From GWF2-38-69 sp037127655 (GTDB lineage Bacteria > Verrucomicrobiota > Lentisphaeria > Victivallales > GWF2-38-69): 53,225 nucleotides of DNA. Under the pieces are notes generated by a model. It made no database searches, was not told the origin of the DNA, and saw only the letters and a list, made by a program, of their open reading frames with translations. This document shows positions 38,325 to 46,646 of this stretch, one piece after another; within the stretch, counting starts at the first letter, position 1, and each line of letters opens with the position of its first letter. Where the stretch lies: the NCBI GenBank assembly GCA_037127655.1, contig JBAXXY010000004.1:1-53225 (forward strand), written 5' to 3'. A program made the position numbers and the translations under genes.

Positions 38325-38789
38325 ATGTATAGAATATGTAAGACCTTATGGATTGAAACAGGTCATTTTCTTACAAGCGATAAAAATAGCGGTAACTGCA
38401 AAGTCCCCCACGGGCATAGCAGAAAAGTCGAGATAGTTCTTGCCGCCAAAAAACTCGATGATTGCAACATGGTCTGTGACTTCCAGGTTATAAAGGCGGG
38501 GTTTGGGGAATTTATAGATTCTTTTGACCATGCCATGCTGATAAACAAGAATTCCAAACACTTTGCCTATTTCAGAGATAATTTTGACAGGGTAATCCCT
38601 TTTGACAAAGACCCTACTTCTGAAGCCATAACAGAGTATTTTTTTAATCACATTGATAAAGAACTGAAGGCAAACAAGATTTATACCAACAAAGAGGGGT
38701 TAGTTTACCAGATTAGCGATTTCGTTTATCTGGAAAGAGTAAAAATCTGGGAAACATCGACCTGCTGGGCAGAATACTCAGTTGACTGA
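38325..38789 (+). CDS. queD: 6-carboxytetrahydropterin synthase QueD / 6-pyruvoyl-tetrahydropterin synthase family
   Basis: QueD turns dihydroneopterin triphosphate to 6-carboxytetrahydropterin, the second step in queuosine (preQ0) synthesis; close relatives make tetrahydropterins or folate precursors. The 154-aa protein has the zinc His of WIETGHFL and the pair in VPHGHS, the catalytic Cys just before (NCKVPHGHS), the FDHAMLIN segment with the base-binding His, and DPTSEAITEYFF with the substrate Glu region. It carries an N-terminal extension of only a few residues. GGAG precedes the ATG and is part of the leader structure. queC, queE and queF are not in the window, so function as queD versus a pterin enzyme is open; a PTR1-like reductase gene lies 22 kb away. 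Confidence 0.85.
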   Translation: MYRICKTLWIETGHFLTSDKNSGNCKVPHGHSRKVEIVLAAKKLDDCNMVCDFQVIKAGFGEFIDSFDHAMLINKNSKHFAYFRDNFDRVIPFDKDPTSEAITEYFFNHIDKELKANKIYTNKEGLVYQISDFVYLERVKIWETSTCWAEYSVD

Positions 38790-38796
38790 TCATAAA

Positions 38797-39693
38797 ATGG
38801 CTCAAACTTCAGGTAAAGGTTTCAAAAAAAGCACACTCTTTGGCGTTGCTGTTCTTCTGCTGGCTTCGTTCTTGTGGGGAACCACATTCGTTTCGGGCAA
38901 GGTGCTTGTGAAAGAACTTTCTGTCAGCAATATTCTTTTTTACAGAGTCATTATTTCCTGTCTGGCAACTTTAATAATCTTTCCTAAGATACTTCGAACA
39001 GAACTGTTAAATGCCTTTAAGAGCAAAGAAATAGCAATGTTTTCGATTGTCGGGGCTTTGGCGACAATCATCCAAACTGAAGCGTTGAGATTCTCTTCTG
39101 CCTCGAATGTGGCTTTTTTGTCTGCGATGTTTGTTGTGTTTGTACCTATTATTGACTTTGCAGTTTATGGAAAAAGGCTTAAATATATTTTTTATTTTGC
39201 CGTATTCCTTTCTATAGCGGGCATATATCTAATTTCATACGGATTTAGCGTTCCGACAGGTTTCAGCCTTGGAAATCTTTTTGCATTATTGAGCGCCATA
39301 GGCTATGCGTACTACTTTCTTCTTTTGGAGAAAATCCCGAATAGCTTCTCAAGCCCGACGATCATTTTTCACTTCTTTTTTACAATGGGCGCGATGTGCT
39401 TTGTTTTATGTTTTTTTACAGGCGGGTTCGGAAATGTTCAGACTTTATCAAGTCCGGTAGTTTTTCTGAACATCATAAGCCTGGCTGTTATCGGAGGAAT
39501 AATCCCATATATGCTGATGGTTATCGGGCAGAAAATTATTGCGCCGCACTTTGCTACTTTGGTCTATAATTTTGAACCGGTTTTTGCTACAATACTGGCA
39601 TGCATAGTTTTGGATGAATCATTTCATTTCTCTGCGATTCTTGGATGTGTCGCCATCTTTGCATCTCTAACAATCGGAGCAAAAAACAGATAG
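38797..39693 (+). CDS. EamA/DMT-superfamily transporter
   Basis: A roughly ten-TM inner-membrane protein (298 aa from this start) with two EamA repeats: the first begins LLLASFLWGTTFVSGKVL and ends near LISYGFSV, the second starts at FALLSAIGYAYYFLLLEKIP and ends with EPVFATILACIVLDESFHFS. The family moves amino acids, nucleotides, drugs or metabolites; substrate unknown. The ATG at 38797 is used; an upstream TTG at 38782 would overlap the queD stop (38787-38789) and is possible. It may be cotranscribed with queD, hinting at a pterin or queuine link, but transport of these is not shown by sequence. Confidence 0.88.
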   Translation: MAQTSGKGFKKSTLFGVAVLLLASFLWGTTFVSGKVLVKELSVSNILFYRVIISCLATLIIFPKILRTELLNAFKSKEIAMFSIVGALATIIQTEALRFSSASNVAFLSAMFVVFVPIIDFAVYGKRLKYIFYFAVFLSIAGIYLISYGFSVPTGFSLGNLFALLSAIGYAYYFLLLEKIPNSFSSPTIIFHFFFTMGAMCFVLCFFTGGFGNVQTLSSPVVFLNIISLAVIGGIIPYMLMVIGQKIIAPHFATLVYNFEPVFATILACIVLDESFHFSAILGCVAIFASLTIGAKNR

Positions 39694-39711
39694 GCCTTTT
39701 TGGGATAATAT

Positions 39712-41175
39712 CTACTTTATATTCTTCAGAACCAGGCAGACAAAATCAAAGAATTTTTCCACGGACTTTATCTCTACTCTCTCATTAATTGAGTGTGCGT
39801 CCTTGATTGTAGGTCCGAAGGAAATCATATCCATCTGAGGATAAACAGCTCCGATCAGCCCGCATTCTAATCCGGCATGAATTGCGGTAACGAGCGCATC
39901 GTAATTAAAAAGTTCTTTATGCGTATCTTTAACTACCTGGAGTAGTGGTGAACTGACATTTGGTTTCCATCCGGTATATGCTCCGTCAATGATGATTTTT
40001 TCGGCCCCAGCGAGTTTGAATACTGATTCGATCATTGTGGATGTCAGGTTTCTTGCTGTGTCTATGGAGCTTCTCTGGAGACATTTTATCAGAATTTCAG
40101 ACTCTGTTGTCTTTATGATTCCCATATTGGAAGAGGTTTCGACTATTGGAAGATTATCATCCATTCTTATCACGCCGTCAATGCATCCATGAACAGCGTT
40201 GATCAGGTTTAAACTAACCTTCTGGTCTAAAGCAAACGAAGGTAATTTTTCTTGTTCTAAAGTCAGCGTCATATTGGGAGCGGCAAATTTGTATTCTTTC
40301 TTAATTGCAAGACTCAAATCGTTTACTTTGTCCTTGAAAGCTTTGTCGTCTTTCGAACTAACTATCAAAATAGCAGAGGCTTTTGAAGGGATTACATTGC
40401 GCAATGTCCCGCCAGTAATTTCGCATAAACTCAAATCTGCAACTGCTTTGGCTTCGTAAAGCACTCTGGCTAACATCTTAATCGCATTCCCTCTTCCTTC
40501 ATGGATATTACAGCCGGAATGTCCGCCTTTAAGCCCTAGTATGGTTAATTTGTAGGCGTTGAATCCGTTCGGAACAGGAACATTTTTGTAATTAAAAATG
40601 GCGGTGGTATCAATGCCCCCTGCGCATCCAATAAAAATCTGCCCTTCCTCTTCTGAGTCGAGATTTAAGAGATACTTGCCTTTTAGAAAGCCAGGTTGGA
40701 GATTTTTTACTCCCGTCATTCCTGCTTCTTCGTCTATTGTAAAGAAACCCTCTATCGGGCCGTGTTCAATATCTTTAGCTTCAAGAAGAGCCATGATTGC
40801 AGCAACACCAATTCCGTTGTCCGCGCCAAGTGTAGTGCCATCTGCTTTTACGAATTCCCCGTCAACGAAGGCTTTAATAGTATCCTTGGCGAAGTCAAAA
40901 TCCTTACCGTCAGCTTTTTGAGGAACCATGTCTATGTGAGACTGGAGAGTAACCATATCTTTGCGAGTTAACTCAACCTTAGACGCGCTCTTTCTGATTA
41001 CTACATTTCCAACCGCGTCTCTCTCTGTTTCGAGGCCTAGTTCTTTCCCAAAATTGAATATAAAGTCAGCGAGTTTCTGCTCATGCTTTGATGGATGAGG
41101 AAATCCCAGTATCCTGTCAAAATTTTTCCAAAGCAGAACAGGTTTTATATTTTCAGCGCCTTTAAGGTTATTCAT
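39712..41175 (-). CDS. pepD: Aminoacyl-histidine dipeptidase PepD (M20 family)
   Basis: Cleaves dipeptides such as beta-Ala-His and Xaa-His in the cytoplasm using two zinc ions. The 487-aa length matches PepD. Visible: MVTLQSHIDMVPQK (His, Asp ligands), TTLGADNGIGVAAIMALLE, FTIDEEAGMTGV (Glu-Glu), LLNLDSEEEGQIFIGCAGG and GLKGGHSGCNIHEGRGNAI; the C-terminal AIHAGLECGL supplies the final His. Convergent with the EamA gene, stops 18 nt apart with no terminator between. Beta-alanine release is a family trait and may not relate to the pyrimidine genes. Confidence 0.92.
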   Translation of the reverse strand: MNNLKGAENIKPVLLWKNFDRILGFPHPSKHEQKLADFIFNFGKELGLETERDAVGNVVIRKSASKVELTRKDMVTLQSHIDMVPQKADGKDFDFAKDTIKAFVDGEFVKADGTTLGADNGIGVAAIMALLEAKDIEHGPIEGFFTIDEEAGMTGVKNLQPGFLKGKYLLNLDSEEEGQIFIGCAGGIDTTAIFNYKNVPVPNGFNAYKLTILGLKGGHSGCNIHEGRGNAIKMLARVLYEAKAVADLSLCEITGGTLRNVIPSKASAILIVSSKDDKAFKDKVNDLSLAIKKEYKFAAPNMTLTLEQEKLPSFALDQKVSLNLINAVHGCIDGVIRMDDNLPIVETSSNMGIIKTTESEILIKCLQRSSIDTARNLTSTMIESVFKLAGAEKIIIDGAYTGWKPNVSSPLLQVVKDTHKELFNYDALVTAIHAGLECGLIGAVYPQMDMISFGPTIKDAHSINERVEIKSVEKFFDFVCLVLKNIK

Positions 41176-41239
41176 AATTAACTTCCGTTAGTTTTAACTT
41201 TTATATAGGTGTAAATGTCTATTTTATGGAATTGGCGAC

Positions 41240-41275
41240 AAAAAAAAAGGCTCTGGTGCACCAAAGCCTTTTAAA
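41240..41275 (-). terminator. Intrinsic terminator of aspS
   Basis: AAAAGGCT (41245-41252) pairs with AGCCTTTT (41265-41272), with an inner palindromic TGGTGCACCA loop region. On the minus strand the stem is followed by a run of nine T, placed 20 nt after the aspS stop. It also separates aspS from pepD. Confidence 0.88.
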
Positions 41276-41293
41276 TAGTGATTTATAAGAAAT

Positions 41294-43078
41294 TTACTTC
41301 TTCGGCATTTCTATTCTTATATGAAGTTCGCGAAGCTGTTTTTCTGTAACTTCTGACGGAGCGTTCATCATAAGATCCTGTGCCTGCTGATTAAACGGGA
41401 ATGCTATAACTTCTCTGATATTAGGTTCATCGGCAAGAAGCATAACCATTCTGTCAATTCCAGGGGCAATACCTCCGTGAGGCGGAGCGCCGAATTTAAA
41501 GGCGTTAATCATCCCGCCAAACTTATTGTTCACGACATCTTTTGAATATCCGGCAAGCTCAAAAGCCTTGTACATAACATCAGGTTTGTGATTTCTTATA
41601 GCTCCACTGGATAACTCTATGCCGTTGCAAACTATATCATATTGGTAAGCAAGTATATCTAATGGGTTTTTGTTCATGAGAGCATCCATCCCGCCTTGAG
41701 GCATAGAGAATGGGTTATGGCTGAATGTCACGCTGTTTGTCTCAGGATCGAGTTCAAACATCGGGAAGTCAACAATCCAGCAGAACTTGAAGCAGTCTTT
41801 TTCTATCAGACCTAATCTGTTGGCGAGTTCTGTTCTTACTTTCCCGGCTATTTCAGCTGTTTTCTGTGCTTTGTCGGCAACAAAGAATATTACATCTCCA
41901 TCGGTTATCCGGGCAGAATTTCTGATGTTTGATATTTCAGCTTCCGATAAAAATTTGGCAATCGGGCTTTTTACCTGTCCAGCTTCAAATACTATGTATC
42001 CGAGCCCTTTTGAACCCACTTCCTGTGCAAATTTAACCATATCATCAAAGAACTTTCTTGGTTGTCCTGCAATTCCGGGAACCTTTATGGCTCTTACGAC
42101 TCCGCCTTTTTTGATTACATCAGCAAAAGCGTTAAATCCGCTGTTGACAAATATTTCCGAAACCTCTTCTATGATAAGCGGATTTCTCAGATCGGGCTTA
42201 TCACAACCGTACTTGAGCATTGCATCTTTATAGGTTATTCTCGGAAAAGGAGCGCTAGTGACTTTTTTAGTTGAGAATTTTGGGAATATGTGGGTCATCA
42301 ACTCTTCCATTGCCCCAAAGACATCGTCCTGCGTTACAAAACTCATTTCCACATCAAGCTGGTAGAACTCGCCTGGAGACCTGTCGGCTCTGGCGTCTTC
42401 GTCTCTGAAGCAGGGAGCAACCTGGAAATATCTGTCAAAACCTGCCACCATAAGAAGCTGTTTGAACTGCTGAGGAGCTTGCGGTAGCGCGTAGAATCTT
42501 CCCGGATGAAGTCTGCTTGGGACAAGGTAATCTCTTGCGCCTTCAGGTGAACTGCTTGTGAGAATAGGTGTCTGGAATTCAAAAAATCCAAGCTGTCTCA
42601 TTTTGTTTCTGATTTCAGCAATGACATTGCCTCTTAAGAAGATGTTGTTACGCAGTTTTTCTCTTCTCAGGTCAAGAAAACGGTATTTAAGTCTTAAATG
42701 TTCAGGAGCGCAATCGTCTTTAGCTATCTGGAAAGGAATGACTTCAGCTTCGCCAAGGATTTCCATTGTTTCGGCAAAAAGTTCGATCATGCCAGTGCTG
42801 AGTTTTGAATTTACTGTTTCTTTACTTCTGGCAATAACTGAGCCTGAAAAATTCACTACAGTTTCAAGTCTCCAGTTTTCCAGGCTCTGATAAAAGGCCA
42901 TTTTAGGTTCAATTACTACCTGTATCAGACCGCTGTAATCTCTGAGGTCTATGAAGATGATTCCGCCGTGATCTCTTACGCTGTGAATCCATCCGGCGAC
43001 TTTGATTTTCTTGCTAATATCTGATTCCCCAACTCTGCCGCAAAGGTGAGTTCTGTATTTTTGTGATGTTTCAGTCAA
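41294..43078 (-). CDS. aspS: Aspartate-tRNA ligase
   Basis: Charges tRNA-Asp (possibly also tRNA-Asn). The 594-aa protein has the bacterial layout: OB-fold anticodon domain (VAGWIHSVRDHGGIIFIDLRD), class II catalytic core with motif 2 (FRDEDARADRSPGEFYQLDV), the bacterial GAD insertion domain, and motif 3 (GGIAPGIDRMVMLL followed by EVIAFPFNQ). Whether it is discriminating or not is undecided by eye. It is a single transcription unit, flanked by a terminator and a 270-nt AT-rich region shared with divergent tig. Confidence 0.97.
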   Translation of the reverse strand: MTETSQKYRTHLCGRVGESDISKKIKVAGWIHSVRDHGGIIFIDLRDYSGLIQVVIEPKMAFYQSLENWRLETVVNFSGSVIARSKETVNSKLSTGMIELFAETMEILGEAEVIPFQIAKDDCAPEHLRLKYRFLDLRREKLRNNIFLRGNVIAEIRNKMRQLGFFEFQTPILTSSSPEGARDYLVPSRLHPGRFYALPQAPQQFKQLLMVAGFDRYFQVAPCFRDEDARADRSPGEFYQLDVEMSFVTQDDVFGAMEELMTHIFPKFSTKKVTSAPFPRITYKDAMLKYGCDKPDLRNPLIIEEVSEIFVNSGFNAFADVIKKGGVVRAIKVPGIAGQPRKFFDDMVKFAQEVGSKGLGYIVFEAGQVKSPIAKFLSEAEISNIRNSARITDGDVIFFVADKAQKTAEIAGKVRTELANRLGLIEKDCFKFCWIVDFPMFELDPETNSVTFSHNPFSMPQGGMDALMNKNPLDILAYQYDIVCNGIELSSGAIRNHKPDVMYKAFELAGYSKDVVNNKFGGMINAFKFGAPPHGGIAPGIDRMVMLLADEPNIREVIAFPFNQQAQDLMMNAPSEVTEKQLRELHIRIEMPKK

Positions 43079-43293
43079 GTTGATTTCTCCTATTATATTG
43101 AATTTAGTAATATCAATGAGCGCTTAATTTATTGTCATTTTTAGATAACTCAAATTAAGGTTTAAGGATATGCGGTTTTTGACCTCATCCATACAATAAA
43201 AATCGGCAATACCTTTATCCTCAAAACAATTTTCTTCTTATTATTATTAGAAAAAAGTTAACAGTAAGCTAATTTAAGGACTTTATTTTATTC

Positions 43294-43323
43294 TTGAATA
43301 TACTGAAAATTTAAACTTATATA
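43294..43323 (+). promoter_or_regulatory. Candidate promoter of tig-clpP-clpX
   Basis: TTGAAT (43294-43299) and TATATA (43318-43323) are separated by 18 nt, close before the tig start. The rest of the 270-nt region between aspS and tig is AT-rich with no other clear element. Weak match, read by eye. Confidence 0.3.
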
Positions 43324-43348
43324 CAAATTAGGAAGGTGTTTGGGTCTT

Positions 43349-44701
43349 ATGCAAATCTCCAATTTAATCTCAGAATCCGTAAAAATCGAAAAACAAACTA
43401 TCGAACCATGTCTTCAGGAAGTGTCTTACACAGTTCCTTCTGACAAAGTTCAGCAGTGCTTTGATGTAATGGCCGCTGATTTTGCAAAACATGTCAAAAT
43501 GCAGGGTTTTAGAGAAGGTAAAGCTCCAATAGCAATTGTTAAGAAAACTCACAAGAAAGGCATAGAGGAAGAGATGCTTAAAGAATTGGTATCAACCTCT
43601 ATAAGAAAATCCATGACAGATTCTAAGGAAGATGTGCTTACATACACATTTGTCAAGGATAAAACTCCGGCTCTGAATGTAGGCAGCGATTTTTCATTCG
43701 CTGTAAGGTTTAATGTCGCTCCTGAAATACAACTTCCTGAATACAAGGGGATAAAAGTCCAAGTCGAGCATGACCTTATTTCAGACGAAACTGTTCAGAA
43801 GAGATTAGAATATTATAAAGATGTTTATGGAAAACTTGAGAAAGTTGAAGATGTCGCTAAAGAAGGCGATACAATGAAAGTTTCCTATACTTCAGACGCA
43901 GTTATTAGCGCTGATGCTAAAGAGAGCCTAAAAAGGCTTGCCAATTCAGAATTGAACTATTTCTGGATTAACCAGAATAATCATATCCCAGGAATTGACA
44001 AAGCTTTGACTGGAACCAAAAAAGATGATTCAATATCCTGCAAAATAGACTTTCCAGCCGACTACGAAGAAACTGAAATTGCCGGCAAATCAGTTAACTA
44101 CCAGATAAAAGTTTTGGAAGTCCAGAGAAAAGCTCCTATTACATCTGATGAAGAGCTCGCTACAAAGTTTGCCTTAAAGTCTATAGATGAAGTTAAGGAA
44201 AGAATCAAGAAGCAAATGGAAAAGGAAAGCGAAGGCGCAATCAGCTATCAGAAGAAAATGAAAGTACTCGAAGTTATTACGCAGAACCTCGACTTCCCTC
44301 TGCCTCCTGACATGCTTAATGATATGATTAATAATGAGTTGAATTATATTGTAAATAATAAGATCAATCAGTCTGCCAATAAAGAAGAGACAACTAAAGA
44401 GCTTCAGGAAAAGAAAGAAGAACTTATGCAGGAAGCTAAAGTCGGAGCTGTAAAGAGAATTAAGAATTTTCTTCTTCTAAGAAAAATCGGCAAACTTGAA
44501 GATATTAAAGTAAGCGAAGAGGAAGTCGAAAAGCACATCGATTCAATGAGTCACTACTATGGTTATAAACCTGAAGAACTCAGGAAGAAACTTGTTGATT
44601 CAGGTAATATCGAGCAGGTTTTTGACGAAGTGCTTATCAGCAAAGTAACAGATTTTATTGCCGACAATGCCGTTGTAGAGCTTGTACCTAAAAAAGCTTA
44701 A
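43349..44701 (+). CDS. tig: Trigger factor (ribosome-associated chaperone and prolyl isomerase)
   Basis: Binds the ribosome exit tunnel and helps nascent chains fold. The 450-aa protein has the ribosome-binding signature GFREGKAP in the N-terminal domain (about residues 1-115), a divergent FKBP domain in the middle (about 150-240), and a long helical C-terminal domain (250-445, very rich in Lys and Glu). The FKBP part has lost recognisable catalytic aromatics and may be inactive as isomerase. The ATG at 43349 is used with GGAAGG 10-12 nt upstream; a TTG three codons earlier is too close to it. It heads the canonical tig-clpP-clpX order. Confidence 0.94.
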   Translation: MQISNLISESVKIEKQTIEPCLQEVSYTVPSDKVQQCFDVMAADFAKHVKMQGFREGKAPIAIVKKTHKKGIEEEMLKELVSTSIRKSMTDSKEDVLTYTFVKDKTPALNVGSDFSFAVRFNVAPEIQLPEYKGIKVQVEHDLISDETVQKRLEYYKDVYGKLEKVEDVAKEGDTMKVSYTSDAVISADAKESLKRLANSELNYFWINQNNHIPGIDKALTGTKKDDSISCKIDFPADYEETEIAGKSVNYQIKVLEVQRKAPITSDEELATKFALKSIDEVKERIKKQMEKESEGAISYQKKMKVLEVITQNLDFPLPPDMLNDMINNELNYIVNNKINQSANKEETTKELQEKKEELMQEAKVGAVKRIKNFLLLRKIGKLEDIKVSEEEVEKHIDSMSHYYGYKPEELRKKLVDSGNIEQVFDEVLISKVTDFIADNAVVELVPKKA

Positions 44702-44739
44702 ATCTTAGTTAAAAGAAAACTCTTTCAAGGAGAATTATT

Positions 44740-45342
44740 ATGTCAGTACTTGTACCAATGGTGGTTGAACAGACCGGTCATGGTGAAAGAGGTTATGATA
44801 TATATTCCAGGCTTCTTAAGGACAGAATTATCCTTTTGGGCACACCTATTGATGACCAGATAGCAAATCTAATTGTTGCTCAGCTTTTGTATCTTCAATC
44901 TGAAGACCCTAAAAAGGATATAGACATGTATATAAATAGCCCTGGCGGTTCAGTTACTGCCGGAATGGCAATTTATGATACAATGCAGATTTTGAGCTGC
45001 GATATAAAAACTTATTGCGTAGGTCAGGCTGCAAGCATGGGGGCAGTTCTTCTTTGTGCTGGAGCAAAAGACAAGAGATTTGCTCTTCCAAACTCAAGAA
45101 TTATGATTCACCAGCCATGGGGCGGAGCAGAAGGAACAGCTGCTGATATTAGTATTCATGCCAAAGAAATTTTGAGAACAAGGGCAACTTTAAATTCTAT
45201 TATTGCCTATCACACAGGACAGAAAATTTCTAAGATAGAAAAAGATACCGAGCGCGATTTTTTCATGAGCGCTCAGGAATCTAAGGAATACGGTATCGTA
45301 GATTCTGTATTAACTATCAAAACCAAGGCTGTTAAGGCTTAA
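44740..45342 (+). CDS. clpP: ATP-dependent Clp protease proteolytic subunit
   Basis: Forms the 14-mer serine protease chamber served by ClpX. The 200-aa protein has the catalytic Ser99 (GQAASMGAVLL), His124 (IMIHQPWGG) and the Asp in EKDTERDFFMS, with SPGGSVTAGMAIYD forming the oxyanion region. AAGGAG precedes the ATG. It lies 38 nt after tig and 16 nt before clpX, the usual order. No second clpP or clpC is seen in the window. Confidence 0.97.
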   Translation: MSVLVPMVVEQTGHGERGYDIYSRLLKDRIILLGTPIDDQIANLIVAQLLYLQSEDPKKDIDMYINSPGGSVTAGMAIYDTMQILSCDIKTYCVGQAASMGAVLLCAGAKDKRFALPNSRIMIHQPWGGAEGTAADISIHAKEILRTRATLNSIIAYHTGQKISKIEKDTERDFFMSAQESKEYGIVDSVLTIKTKAVKA

Positions 45343-45358
45343 ACTTTAGGAAGTATTT

Positions 45359-46633
45359 ATGACTCCCAGAAAAGGAAATGATGGAATTCCCAGATGCTCA
45401 TTTTGCGGCGGCACGCCGGAGCAGGTGGGTCAATTTATCACAAGTCCTACAAAGTCCAATATCTGTAAAAACTGCTCTGAAGTATGTGTAAACTTGTTTG
45501 GCAAAACTGAGATTGCAGTTGACAGCAAACCAGGCTCATATATTTCAAAGCTTAAAATTCCAAAGCCTATGGAACTCAAAAAGTTTCTCGATAGTTATGT
45601 AATAGGGCAAGACAGAGCCAAGAAAAGCCTTTCTGTGGCAGTTCATAACCATTATAAGAGATTGCAGATAAATAGAGAGCGTTCTGCAAAAGGGCTTAAT
45701 TCTATAGATTCAGATATTGAGATTGAAAAGAGTAATGTTCTTTTGCTTGGGCCTACAGGTACAGGTAAAACTTTATTAGCTAGAACTTTGGCTAAAATTT
45801 TAGATGTGCCTTTTACGATGTGCGAAGCAACTCCTCTTACCGAGGCAGGGTATGTGGGCGAAGATGTAGAAAATATTATTCTAAACTTGGTTCAGGCCGC
45901 TGATTACGATGTGGAGAAGGCGCAGATAGGCATAATTTATGTAGATGAAATTGATAAAATTGCCAGAAAGACTGAAAATGTGTCTATCACCAGAGATGTA
46001 TCAGGTGAAGGCGTTCAGCAGGCATTGCTTAAGATACTTGAAGGCACAATTTCCAATGTTCCGCCAAAAGGAGGAAGGAAGCATCCTCATCAGGAATTTC
46101 TGAAAGTGGATACTTCTAACATCCTATTCATCTGCGGCGGCGCATTTGTCGGGCTTGATAAGATGATCAAGAGAAGAATTGGCAATCAGGTTTTAGGCTT
46201 TAACCTTTCCGAAGAAAAAATGAAAGAAAGAGATCTTCTCGATACAGACCATATTCTTAACCTTACAGAACCTGAAGATTTGATTAAGTTTGGACTCATA
46301 CCTGAGTTTATAGGAAGACTTCCTGTAGTCTCATCTCTGCAAAAACTCAGTGAAGATGATCTTGTGAGAATATTAAAAGAGCCTAAAAATGCTTTGATCA
46401 AACAGTATCAGAAGCTTATGGAAATGGAAGGTGTGGCATTGCATTTTGAAGACGATGCCATAAGAGCTTTGGCAGAAAAAGCTGTTAAAAAAGGTACTGG
46501 CGCCAGAGGTCTTCGCTCTATAATTGAGGAATTGATGCTTGATATTATGTTTAGCGTCCCATCCAGAAATGATGTGAAAGAGTGCATAATTACCAGAGAG
46601 ACAGTTCTAAACGGATCTCCTATAGTAAGGTAA
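45359..46633 (+). CDS. clpX: ATP-dependent Clp protease ATP-binding subunit ClpX
   Basis: Hexameric unfoldase that feeds ClpP. The 424-aa protein has an N-terminal zinc domain (CSFCGG and CKNCSEVC), Walker A GPTGTGKTLLARTLA, the pore segment in EAGYVGEDVEN, Walker B GIIYVDEIDKIA, box VII EFIGRLPV and sensor 2 GTGARGLRSIIEE. The IGF-type ClpP-contact region lies in KRRIGNQVLGF. A polysaccharide locus begins 13 nt after its stop without any terminator, so read-through from the protease operon is possible. Confidence 0.97.
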   Translation: MTPRKGNDGIPRCSFCGGTPEQVGQFITSPTKSNICKNCSEVCVNLFGKTEIAVDSKPGSYISKLKIPKPMELKKFLDSYVIGQDRAKKSLSVAVHNHYKRLQINRERSAKGLNSIDSDIEIEKSNVLLLGPTGTGKTLLARTLAKILDVPFTMCEATPLTEAGYVGEDVENIILNLVQAADYDVEKAQIGIIYVDEIDKIARKTENVSITRDVSGEGVQQALLKILEGTISNVPPKGGRKHPHQEFLKVDTSNILFICGGAFVGLDKMIKRRIGNQVLGFNLSEEKMKERDLLDTDHILNLTEPEDLIKFGLIPEFIGRLPVVSSLQKLSEDDLVRILKEPKNALIKQYQKLMEMEGVALHFEDDAIRALAEKAVKKGTGARGLRSIIEELMLDIMFSVPSRNDVKECIITRETVLNGSPIVR

Positions 46634-46646
46634 TATTGCTGGCATT

